A stretch of 29,291 nt of DNA. Origin: Bacteroidales bacterium UBA1410. GTDB taxonomy: Bacteria > Bacteroidota > Bacteroidia > Bacteroidales > Dysgonomonadaceae. Below the pieces are notes generated by a model. The model did not search any database. It was not told the origin of the DNA and saw only the letters and a list, made by a program, of their open reading frames with translations. Below, in pieces: positions 1 to 6,478 of the stretch. The stretch lies in NCBI GenBank assembly GCA_002305015.1, contig DBPW01000010.1:1-29291 (forward strand), given 5' to 3'. The first letter of the stretch is position 1, and every line of letters begins with the position of its first letter. A program made the position numbers and the translations under genes.

Positions 1-127
1 CCAATTCTCTATACAAGGTCGAGAGGTGAACTCCTATTCGTAATGCAATATCCTTTTTACTTGTTCCTTCTTTCAGACCCAAATAAATTGCGTACCTTTG
101 TTCCGAAGTTAACTGTTTGTATTTCAT
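1..127 (-). mobile_element. IS30-family transposase, N-terminal 42 codons, cut by window edge
   Basis: Reading the minus strand from the ATG at 127 gives a protein beginning MKYKQLTSEQRYAI, then a helix-turn-helix with GTSKKDIALRIGVHLSTLYREL. This is the N-terminal HTH_38 domain typical of IS30-family transposases, which binds the element's terminal repeats. Only about 42 residues are present; the catalytic DDE core must lie left of the window. The transposase reads leftward, so the region between 128 and roughly 325 should hold one end of the element. I could not fix the exact end because the other terminal repeat is outside the window. Whether the full gene is intact cannot be judged. The family call is fairly safe; the element's name is unknown. 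Confidence 0.8.
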
Positions 128-151
128 AAGCAACATAATAGTTAATTTTAG

Positions 152-172
152 GGAGACTTCGGTCTCCTTTTT
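152..172 (+). terminator. Intrinsic terminator-like hairpin at the IS end
   Basis: GGAGAC, a TTCG tetraloop and GTCTCC form a perfect 6-bp stem, followed on the plus strand by five T. It sits 25 bases upstream of the IS30-family transposase start. On the plus strand it would stop antisense or outward transcription leaving the element; on the minus strand there is no U-tract, so it would fold in the transposase leader without terminating strongly. Confidence 0.6.
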
Positions 173-208
173 CGTTAAATTATGTTGCCGGTTGATTCTG
201 ACACTCTT

Positions 209-227
209 CGGGGGTTTCGCACCCCCG
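209..227. repeat. GC-rich hairpin near the IS end
   Basis: CGGGGGT and ACCCCCG form a perfect 7-bp stem around a 5-base loop, in an otherwise AT-rich region between the transposase and dnaB. There is no T-tract on either side, so it is not an obvious terminator. It is probably part of the subterminal structure of the insertion element. Confidence 0.4.
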
Positions 228-313
228 GCCGTTGGGCAATCCCCCGCGGTGTTTTTCATGGTTTTGTTTAAAAAAACCTCGATAAAACTTAGCGGGGAAT
301 TCGCACTTCTAAG

Positions 314-343
314 TTGAACTTAGCGAATTTTTTTGCATCTTTG
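314..343 (+). promoter_or_regulatory. Predicted dnaB promoter
   Basis: TTG at 314-316 and CATCTTTG at 336-343 are separated by 19 bases, close to the Bacteroidota promoter pattern (TTTG/TTG, about 19 bases, TAnnTTTG), with one mismatch in the -7 box. The -33 element lies inside the CTAAGTT-G-AACTTAG palindrome (309-323), which may belong to the insertion-element end. The predicted leader before dnaB is about 45 bases. Confidence 0.5.
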
Positions 344-395
344 TAAATAAGTTCGGCGTTGATTGAATTGAATTAGCAGGAAAAAAACAGTAAAA

Positions 396-1925
396 ATGGA
401 AAAGCAGAAACGTCAGCAAAAAGTAAAAGTAGTAGAAAAACCTGTCCTGGTTCCGGATATCGGGAAATTGCCGCCTCAAGCAAAAGAACTTGAAGAGGCA
501 GTTTTAGGCGCACTGATGCTCGAAAAAGATGCTTATTTTGTTATTAGCGATATACTCAAGCCTGAGAGCTTTTATGATCCTTCTCATCAGATGATTTTCG
601 GAGCCATTCAGAACTTAGCTATTCAACAAAAGCCCATTGATGTGCTTACGGTTGTTGAAGAACTGAAAAAACGGGGTGAGTTAGAATCGGTTGGAGGAGC
701 CGTGTATATAGCGGAATTGACTGAAAAAGTAGCGTCTTCAGCACATATCGAATATCATGCACGCATTATTGCACAAAAATATTTGGCACGGCAACTCATT
801 TCTTTTTCTTCTGAAATTGCTCAGCAAGCTTTTGATGAAACTGTAGATGTGGATGATCTGATGCAGGAAACCGAAGGACGTTTGTTTGAAATATCGCAGC
901 GTAATATGAAGAAGGATGTCATTCAGATAAATCCTATTATTAAAGAAGCTTTAGACAATCTTCAGGTTGCGGCAAATCGTAAGGACGGACTCAGCGGACT
1001 GCGTACAGGTTTCAAAGAGTTGGATAAGATGACGTCGGGTTGGCAAAATTCCGATCTTATTATTATCGCTGCACGTCCGGCAATGGGGAAAACGGCATTT
1101 GTTTTATCCATGGCCAAAAATATGGCTTTAGATTATGAATATCCCGTAGGAATTTTTTCCTTAGAAATGTCCAATGTACAACTAGTAAACAGATTAATTG
1201 TAAATGTTTGTCAGATTCGAGGTGAAAATATTAAAAGTGGACGCCTTACAGAAGAGGAATGGATGTTGCTTGACAAAAATATAAAACAATTATATAATGC
1301 CCCTATTTTTATTGATGATACACCTAGTTTATCGATATTCGAGTTGCGAACCAAAGCACGGCGTTTGGTTCGGGAACACGGCGTTAAAGTAATCATTATC
1401 GATTACCTTCAATTAATGAATGCCAGTGGCATGACATTCGGAAGTCGTGAGCAAGAAGTGAGTACGATTTCGCGTTCGTTAAAGAGTTTTGCAAAAGAAT
1501 TGAATATTCCGATAATTGCGTTGTCACAATTGAATCGAAGTCTTGAAAGTCGGCAGGGTAATGAAGGTAAACGCCCGCAATTGGCTGATCTTCGTGAATC
1601 GGGAGCTATTGAACAAGACGCGGATATTGTTTGCTTTATTCATCGTCCGGAGTATTATAAAATCACGGAAGATGAAAATGGAAATTCGCTCATAGGTGTT
1701 GCAGAAATCATTTTGGCCAAACATCGAAATGGTCCAACCGGCATTGCGAGAATGAATTTTGACAGTGAATACGCACTCTTCCGAGATCCTGTAGAAAAAA
1801 CGACTTATCGCGAATTCCCTTCAAAAATGAACAAGAGAAAAATGTCCTCAGTCAAGGAAACCACCCCATCGGTTTCCAATATCGACGATTCGATGAATGT
1901 GGATAAGGAAGATCTTCCCTTTTAA
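396..1925 (+). CDS. dnaB: Replicative DNA helicase DnaB
   Basis: DnaB is the ring-shaped 5'-3' helicase that unwinds DNA at the replication fork in the cytoplasm and works with primase. The protein has 509 residues, slightly longer than the usual 450-480. The N-terminal domain (about 28-130) starts with the family signature around PPQAKELEEAVLGALML. The RecA-like C-terminal domain has Walker A ARPAMGKT at 226-233, a Walker B-type strand in VIIIDYLQLM, and the QLNRSLESR loop followed by the DLRESGAIEQDAD motif. Residues 1-22 are a lysine-rich extension and about 35 C-terminal residues are charged and probably disordered. No intein or frameshift is present. The start is the first ATG after the predicted promoter; the leader has only purine-rich sequence, as is usual in this phylum. 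A small lipoprotein gene follows after 20 bases. Confidence 0.97.
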   Translation: MEKQKRQQKVKVVEKPVLVPDIGKLPPQAKELEEAVLGALMLEKDAYFVISDILKPESFYDPSHQMIFGAIQNLAIQQKPIDVLTVVEELKKRGELESVGGAVYIAELTEKVASSAHIEYHARIIAQKYLARQLISFSSEIAQQAFDETVDVDDLMQETEGRLFEISQRNMKKDVIQINPIIKEALDNLQVAANRKDGLSGLRTGFKELDKMTSGWQNSDLIIIAARPAMGKTAFVLSMAKNMALDYEYPVGIFSLEMSNVQLVNRLIVNVCQIRGENIKSGRLTEEEWMLLDKNIKQLYNAPIFIDDTPSLSIFELRTKARRLVREHGVKVIIIDYLQLMNASGMTFGSREQEVSTISRSLKSFAKELNIPIIALSQLNRSLESRQGNEGKRPQLADLRESGAIEQDADIVCFIHRPEYYKITEDENGNSLIGVAEIILAKHRNGPTGIARMNFDSEYALFRDPVEKTTYREFPSKMNKRKMSSVKETTPSVSNIDDSMNVDKEDLPF

Positions 1926-1945
1926 ACAAATTCAATTAAGAAAGG

Positions 1946-2239
1946 ATGAACATGCGAATATCTCCTCTTGCATATGGAATTTTTGTGTGCATTTTTTGTG
2001 CATGCATATCATGTAATTCTATGAGTAAAGATGCTCGAAAAGCAGCGAAATTCACCAACGAATCTATTCGACAAATGCATGAGTTGAAGTTTGACGAAGC
2101 AGAGAAATCGTTTAATAAAGCACAGAAAATTATCCGGAAATATAACGAAAACGGAAAATTTGAAGATTTTCTTCCGGAATATCGTCGCTATCGCGATAAA
2201 GAAAGAAGGAGGGTTTCGGAAGAAGACCTGAAATATTAA
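1946..2239 (+). CDS. Small hypothetical lipoprotein
   Basis: This 97-residue protein has a short hydrophobic signal segment ending in a lipobox-like CISC (lipidated Cys at about residue 23). The mature part is highly charged and helical, with a KFDEAEKSFNKAQKII stretch resembling a single tetratricopeptide-like helix pair. A second ATG two codons in (1952) is an equally good start; AAAGGA lies just before the first. It begins 20 bases after dnaB and is probably co-transcribed with it. I do not recognise a family and assign no function. The clean signal peptide and charged mature domain argue that it is a real gene. Confidence 0.7.
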   Translation: MNMRISPLAYGIFVCIFCACISCNSMSKDARKAAKFTNESIRQMHELKFDEAEKSFNKAQKIIRKYNENGKFEDFLPEYRRYRDKERRRVSEEDLKY

Positions 2240-2318
2240 AATTCATGGATTAATGTGCTAATAATTTAAAATTACACTGATAATTGATTGATTAATCTGA
2301 TGTTCTCACTTTTATTCC

Positions 2319-2326
2319 TATTTTTG
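2319..2326 (+). promoter_or_regulatory. Predicted -7 box for the LysM gene
   Basis: TATTTTTG matches the Bacteroidota TAnnTTTG element 37 bases before the LysM-protein ATG. No convincing -33 TTTG lies at the expected distance, so this is a partial promoter prediction. Confidence 0.35.
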
Positions 2327-2363
2327 TAATAAATTAAAAAAGCGAAATCAAGAACAACTAGAG

Positions 2364-4355
2364 ATGCGTCATATTTCTTTAGGTAAATTAACCGCAATAA
2401 TTTTTTTCTTTGTTTTTTGTACTGTTCATGCACAGGAGCTTCCCTATGAAAAAGTTACGATGAACGGCAAAATGTTTTATGTTTATCACGTAAAAGCCGG
2501 TGAAGGTCTCTATCTTATTTCTCGTACATTTTCTGTAAATGCAGATGAGATATTGAAATTTAATCCATCGATAGAGAATGGGCTGAAGAGTGGTCAGGTT
2601 TTATATATTCCTATTAAAGATACTGACCAAACTTCCACATTTCAAAACCCTCCAACAAATCAGTCTCCTATAACTGCTTCAACTGTATCCAATACTTTCA
2701 AACATATTGTTTCGCCAGGCGAAACTGTATATTCGCTTGCTCAAATGTATCATATAACTGTTGAAGAAATTTACCGTTATAATCCTACAGCGCGAGAGAT
2801 GATTAAGGTTGGGCAAGAGCTTATTATTCCGCAGCCGGCGGCTACAGGAAAAGAGGAGCATTACCGTTATCATACGATCATGCCTAAAGAAACATTATAT
2901 TCTTTGGCTCGTATGTATTCGATTAAGCCGGAAGACATTATAGCTGCCAACCCCGGTTTGTCAGAAGAAACATTTCAGATTGGTAAAACCATTCGCATAC
3001 CTTTTCCCGGATCAAATGAAACTTTTGTTTCTTCTGATCGTCAAATCAAGCACGTAGTTCATAAAGTTAAAAAAGGCGATACGCTTTATAGTATTGCTCG
3101 TCAATATGGCGTTTCCGTTGATGAAATTCAGCGTGTCAATTCGCTGCCTTCCGACAGTCTGAAAGTCGATATGGAGTTGTTAATCCCTGTGGTTACCGGT
3201 CGGTCAGGTAAAGGGAATCGATTGGCTGAAGAAATAAAAACCAACTTATTGCTTCGCCCAAATAAACATCCTGTAAAAGTAGATGTGATTAAAGTGGGGT
3301 TGTTGATGCCCTTTCTGGATGAAACCGATAAAATGCATTTTCGTTTGCAGGAATATTATGAAGGATTACTTTTGGCTGTGGACAAATTAAAAGATCAAGG
3401 AGCAAATATCGAATTGTATGTTTTTGAAATTGGCAAAGAGGATGATCTTAAAAAGCTGAAAAGTTTGCTTGAAACTGTCGAAATGAAGTCGTTGAATTTG
3501 ATTATTGGAGGTGTTTCCGACAACCAAATTAAAATCTTATCCGATTTCTCAGCGTTTTATAATATAAAATATGTAGTTCCTTTTTCATCGAAAAATACCG
3601 AAGTGTTGAATAACAGCAATATTTTTCAGGTAAATTCACCTCAGTCTTATATTTATGCTAAAGCATCGAGTATTTTTAATGAAACATTTAAGAATTCTAA
3701 TATTGTTTTTTTGAAAGTGAATGGGAAGTCGGATAAAGATGATTTTATTAATACTTTACAAACCGATCTGAAACAAAACAATATTTATTATCGAATTGTT
3801 ACAATAGATAATTTGTTGGAAGAAACATTACTTCCACTTTTGGTGGCGAACAAGGAAAATGTAATTGTACCTACTTCGGCTGATGCTTCTTCGTTGCGTC
3901 AAACATTGGAAGCATTAAAAATGATTCAGCAAAATAATACCGATTATACTATTCGTTTGTTTGGTTATCCTGAGTGGCAGACGTATGATTCAAAATTCAA
4001 AAACGATTATCATAAGTTTGGCACTTATATTTATTCTTCTTTTTTTGTAGACGATAATGATGCCGACACAAAGGAGTTTATTGCCAATTTCAGGAAATGG
4101 TATAGAAGAGATATAATGAATATTTATCCTCGTTACGCAATGCTTGGCTATGACACTGGCCTTTTTTTCTTGACCGCAATTTATCGGTATGGCCAGAATT
4201 TCGAACAAAATATTCATCATCTTCGAGTAAAAACTGTTCAGTTTGCCTTCAATTTTGAACGAGTAAACAATTGGGGTGGGTTCATTAACACGGGATTATA
4301 TTGGGTTTATTATAGCCCTGATTATAAAGTTATAAAATTCGATAAGAGTCGATGA
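2364..4355 (+). CDS. Exported four-LysM protein with periplasmic-binding-protein domain
   Basis: This 663-residue protein has a signal peptide ending near residue 23 (TVHAQ). Four LysM peptidoglycan-binding repeats follow at about 39-83, 112-156, 168-213 and 231-275, each with the pattern GETVYSLAxxYxxxxxEIxxxNP and a final IP. From about residue 306 to the end is a type I periplasmic-binding fold (IKVGLLMPFL, EGLLLAVDKL, NLIIGGVSD, YVVPFSSKN), as in branched amino-acid ABC transporter binding proteins and LpoA-like regulators. No ABC transporter genes are nearby, so a sensing or scaffolding role at the cell wall is more likely than transport; that is inference. The stop overlaps the next start as ATGA, so the two genes are probably translationally coupled. 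Confidence 0.85.
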   Translation: MRHISLGKLTAIIFFFVFCTVHAQELPYEKVTMNGKMFYVYHVKAGEGLYLISRTFSVNADEILKFNPSIENGLKSGQVLYIPIKDTDQTSTFQNPPTNQSPITASTVSNTFKHIVSPGETVYSLAQMYHITVEEIYRYNPTAREMIKVGQELIIPQPAATGKEEHYRYHTIMPKETLYSLARMYSIKPEDIIAANPGLSEETFQIGKTIRIPFPGSNETFVSSDRQIKHVVHKVKKGDTLYSIARQYGVSVDEIQRVNSLPSDSLKVDMELLIPVVTGRSGKGNRLAEEIKTNLLLRPNKHPVKVDVIKVGLLMPFLDETDKMHFRLQEYYEGLLLAVDKLKDQGANIELYVFEIGKEDDLKKLKSLLETVEMKSLNLIIGGVSDNQIKILSDFSAFYNIKYVVPFSSKNTEVLNNSNIFQVNSPQSYIYAKASSIFNETFKNSNIVFLKVNGKSDKDDFINTLQTDLKQNNIYYRIVTIDNLLEETLLPLLVANKENVIVPTSADASSLRQTLEALKMIQQNNTDYTIRLFGYPEWQTYDSKFKNDYHKFGTYIYSSFFVDDNDADTKEFIANFRKWYRRDIMNIYPRYAMLGYDTGLFFLTAIYRYGQNFEQNIHHLRVKTVQFAFNFERVNNWGGFINTGLYWVYYSPDYKVIKFDKSR

Positions 4356-5035
4356 AGCGTTTTCTTTTGCTTACACTGTGTGTTTTATCTGTTTTTCCGT
4401 TTTTTGCACAAAAAAACAAATTCCGACCGGAATTATATGTGGGGGCCGGAGGAGGTATGATTTTTTCGAATGTTGATTTTGTTCCCAAGGTTAGTCAGAA
4501 TACGCATAAAGGTTTTCAAGGAGGGGTTTCAGCTAAATATATTTCGGAGAAAAACTTGGGATTAATCCTTGAAATGAACTTTTTGCAGTGTGGTTGGACA
4601 GAAGATTACAAAAATAATCCCGAATATAGTTACTCTCGCACCCTTAATTATCTTGAGATACCTTTTATGACGCATGTTTATTTTGGAAACAAAAGTCGGT
4701 TTATTTTCAATATTGGTCCTCAGATAGGCTATCTTTTGAGCGAATCTTCTTCAATGAGTGATGCTTTGGCAGAATACATTGTGCAGCAATCAACCGACCA
4801 GCATGCCTATGCTGTTCCTGAGGAAAGATATGAAAATGCTTCTCATAAATTCGATTACGGAATTATAGCCGGTATCGGTTTTGCGTTAAAAACCGGCATC
4901 GGCGATTTTGATCTCGAAGGAAGGTATTATTTTGGATTGGGTGATATTCTCAATAACCGAAGAGAGGATTATTATTCTCGTTCTGCTCATCGCATTATCG
5001 AAGCCAAACTTACATACTATCTTAAATTATTATAA
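4352..5035 (+). CDS. PorT-family outer-membrane beta-barrel protein
   Basis: The 227-residue protein starts with a signal peptide (FLLLTLCVLSVFPFFAQ) cleaved before KNKFRPE. The mature part alternates hydrophobic and polar residues with many Gly and aromatic residues (YVGAGGGMIFSNV, RFIFNIGPQIGYLL, FDYGIIAGIGFAL, LEGRYYFGLGDI) and ends in an aromatic/leucine strand, as in small eight-stranded beta-barrels of the PorT/OmpW-like group. It sits in the outer membrane. It overlaps the LysM gene by 4 bases, suggesting that the wall-binding protein and the barrel are made together, perhaps as an envelope-spanning pair (inference). The substrate or partner is unknown. Confidence 0.8.
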   Translation: MKRFLLLTLCVLSVFPFFAQKNKFRPELYVGAGGGMIFSNVDFVPKVSQNTHKGFQGGVSAKYISEKNLGLILEMNFLQCGWTEDYKNNPEYSYSRTLNYLEIPFMTHVYFGNKSRFIFNIGPQIGYLLSESSSMSDALAEYIVQQSTDQHAYAVPEERYENASHKFDYGIIAGIGFALKTGIGDFDLEGRYYFGLGDILNNRREDYYSRSAHRIIEAKLTYYLKLL

Positions 5036-5050
5036 AAAGCTTTTTTGTGG

Positions 5051-5080
5051 TTTGTTGATTAAAAAAATGATGTACCTTTG
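5051..5080 (+). promoter_or_regulatory. Promoter of the arsR-thioredoxin-DUF302 operon
   Basis: TTTG at 5051-5054 and TACCTTTG at 5073-5080 are separated by 18 bases, an almost ideal Bacteroidota promoter. Transcription should start near 5087, at the edge of the palindromic operator. Confidence 0.75.
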
Positions 5081-5086
5081 CTATTC

Positions 5087-5112
5087 ATTATATGAAAACA
5101 TGTTCATATATA
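5087..5112. promoter_or_regulatory. ArsR/SmtB-type operator
   Basis: ATATGAA at 5090-5096 and TTCATAT at 5103-5109 are a perfect inverted repeat with a 6-base centre. The symmetry axis gives the 12-2-12 layout described for ArsR/SmtB repressors, whose sites commonly contain ATATGAA...TTCATAT. It lies immediately downstream of the -7 box and 24 bases before the ArsR-family gene, the right place for autorepression. Confidence 0.75.
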
Positions 5113-5135
5113 GATATAATTTCGAGGAAAAGTAG

Positions 5136-5426
5136 ATGAGTAAAAAGGATAAAAAACGATTTGAGGAGGCAGCTTATCTATTAAAGGCAGTAGCAAATGA
5201 GATCCGCTTGTGCGTTATTTCACAATTGTCTGAAGATGAGGAAAAATCGGTTTCTGAGTTGATGTCAGAGATGGATTGCTCTCAGTCGCTTCTTTCTCAT
5301 CATCTTACCGATATGCGTGCCAAAGGTATTCTTAACTGTAGAAAGAGTGGGAAAAATTGTTTTTATTCTATTAAAGATAAACGTGTTTTGCAATTGGCTG
5401 CGTGTGTGATGAAACAATATACATAA
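5136..5426 (+). CDS. ArsR-family winged-helix transcriptional repressor
   Basis: This 96-residue protein is almost entirely an ArsR winged helix: LLKAVANEIRLCVISQL, then the recognition helix CSQSLLSHHLTDMRAKGIL, then the wing RKSGKNCFYSI. Five cysteines (26, 48, 68, 75 and 90) could sense a metal, arsenite, sulfur species or thiol oxidation. There is no ELCVCDL arsenic motif in the recognition helix, and the cysteines do not line up obviously with the SqrR/BigR pair, so the inducer is open. It leads an operon with a thioredoxin lipoprotein and a DUF302 protein, which favours redox or reactive-sulfur stress (inference). It probably represses itself through the palindrome just upstream. The ATG at 5136 has no strong ribosome-binding site. 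Confidence 0.85.
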   Translation: MSKKDKKRFEEAAYLLKAVANEIRLCVISQLSEDEEKSVSELMSEMDCSQSLLSHHLTDMRAKGILNCRKSGKNCFYSIKDKRVLQLAACVMKQYT

Positions 5427-5458
5427 TCAACTACCTAAAATATAAACAACAAAACGAA

Positions 5459-5974
5459 ATGAATATAAAAACTCTTTTCACAGTCATCACTTTAGGATTA
5501 TTGCTTTTGTCTTGCAGTAATCGTAAGGAAAACAAAGAAAATGCTTCTGCCGGGAAGGCAGATAAGCAGGAACAGAAAATTAATTCACCAAAAACAAACA
5601 TTTCTATGGCAAAACCAATTTATTTAACAAAAGCTGATTTTTTGAAAAAAGTTGCAAATTACGAGGAAAATCCCGATAAATGGGTATATCTTGGCGATAA
5701 GCCTTGTATTATTGATTTTTATGCTGATTGGTGTGGTCCCTGTAAAATGATCGCGCCTATTTTGGAAGAGCTTGCTCAAGAATATGATGGGCAGATTTAT
5801 ATTTACAAAGTTGACACCGATGCCGAACAGGAACTAGCTGCAGATTTTGGTATTCGTAGTATTCCTACTTTACTATTCTGCCCGTTAGGCGAATCCCCTC
5901 AAATGGCTCAAGGAGCACTGCCTAAAGACGTCTTGAAAAAAGCTATTGAAGAGGTATTGTTAAAAAAATCATAA
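5459..5974 (+). CDS. Thioredoxin-fold lipoprotein
   Basis: Starting at the ATG at 5459, the protein has 171 residues: a signal peptide with lipobox LLLLSC (Cys19), a charged linker (20-50), and a thioredoxin domain with the active site WCGPC at 91-95 (Cys92, Cys95) and the cis-proline motif IRSIPTLL. The frame is open 57 bases further upstream, overlapping arsR, but that would bury the signal peptide, so 5459 is preferred. The lipid anchor places the dithiol enzyme outside the cytoplasm, where it would reduce disulfides or act as a reductant in periplasmic thiol homeostasis. It is 32 bases after arsR and 10 bases before the DUF302 gene, within one operon. Confidence 0.88.
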   Translation: MNIKTLFTVITLGLLLLSCSNRKENKENASAGKADKQEQKINSPKTNISMAKPIYLTKADFLKKVANYEENPDKWVYLGDKPCIIDFYADWCGPCKMIAPILEELAQEYDGQIYIYKVDTDAEQELAADFGIRSIPTLLFCPLGESPQMAQGALPKDVLKKAIEEVLLKKS

Positions 5975-5984
5975 ATAATATTCT

Positions 5985-6380
5985 ATGCAACCGATGTTTT
6001 TTGAATACAAGAGTAAACTTGGTTTCGATGAAACAATATCCGAATTAACAGGAATAATTCATGCCGGCAGATGGAAAGTTATGCATATACATGATTTGCA
6101 AGAAACGATGAGTAAAAATGGCAAAGAAATTCTTCCCATTAAAAACATGGAGTTGTGTAATCCTGCTTATGCATACAGACTTTTATCGGAAGATGAATTT
6201 CGAATATATTCCACAATGATGCCTTGTCGTATTTCTGTCTATAAGAAAGCTGATGGCAATATTTATATTTCCCAAATGAATTCAGCTTTATTTGCTTCTC
6301 AGGTAGGCGGCGAGCTCCAAAAGATAATGTCTATTGCCTACACTGAAGTAGAGAGTTTTATTAATGAAATAGTGGAATGA
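5985..6380 (+). CDS. DUF302 domain protein
   Basis: The 131-residue protein has no signal peptide and consists of one DUF302 domain: the Nxxx(A/Y)xRLL segment in NPAYAYRLLSEDEF and the hallmark PCRISVYKKADG at about 80-91. DUF302 proteins have no firmly established activity; they are often encoded with redox, sulfur or metal-stress genes. Here it is the last gene of the ArsR-thioredoxin unit, 10 bases after the thioredoxin stop, which supports a role in the same stress response (inference). A strong terminator follows. Confidence 0.8.
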   Translation: MQPMFFEYKSKLGFDETISELTGIIHAGRWKVMHIHDLQETMSKNGKEILPIKNMELCNPAYAYRLLSEDEFRIYSTMMPCRISVYKKADGNIYISQMNSALFASQVGGELQKIMSIAYTEVESFINEIVE

Positions 6381-6414
6381 AAAGTTATATGTAAATTCGA
6401 CATTAAAACATTAT

Positions 6415-6461
6415 AAAAAACGGATAAACCATAATCTTCTTTTTTGGTTTATCCGTTTTTT
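6415..6461. terminator. Bidirectional intrinsic terminator between convergent genes
   Basis: AAAAAACGGATAAACCA and TGGTTTATCCGTTTTTT pair perfectly over 17 bases around a 13-base loop. The stem is bounded by A and T runs, so it works on both strands. It ends both the DUF302 operon (+) and the beta-galactosidase gene (-). Confidence 0.9.
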
Positions 6462-6478
6462 GTTGGGATATAGTTCCA

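Noticed and set aside
4908..5135. A 75-codon frame overlapping the beta-barrel 3' end and the arsR promoter
   Set aside because: It covers the promoter and operator and has no domain; the overlapping barrel gene explains the open frame.
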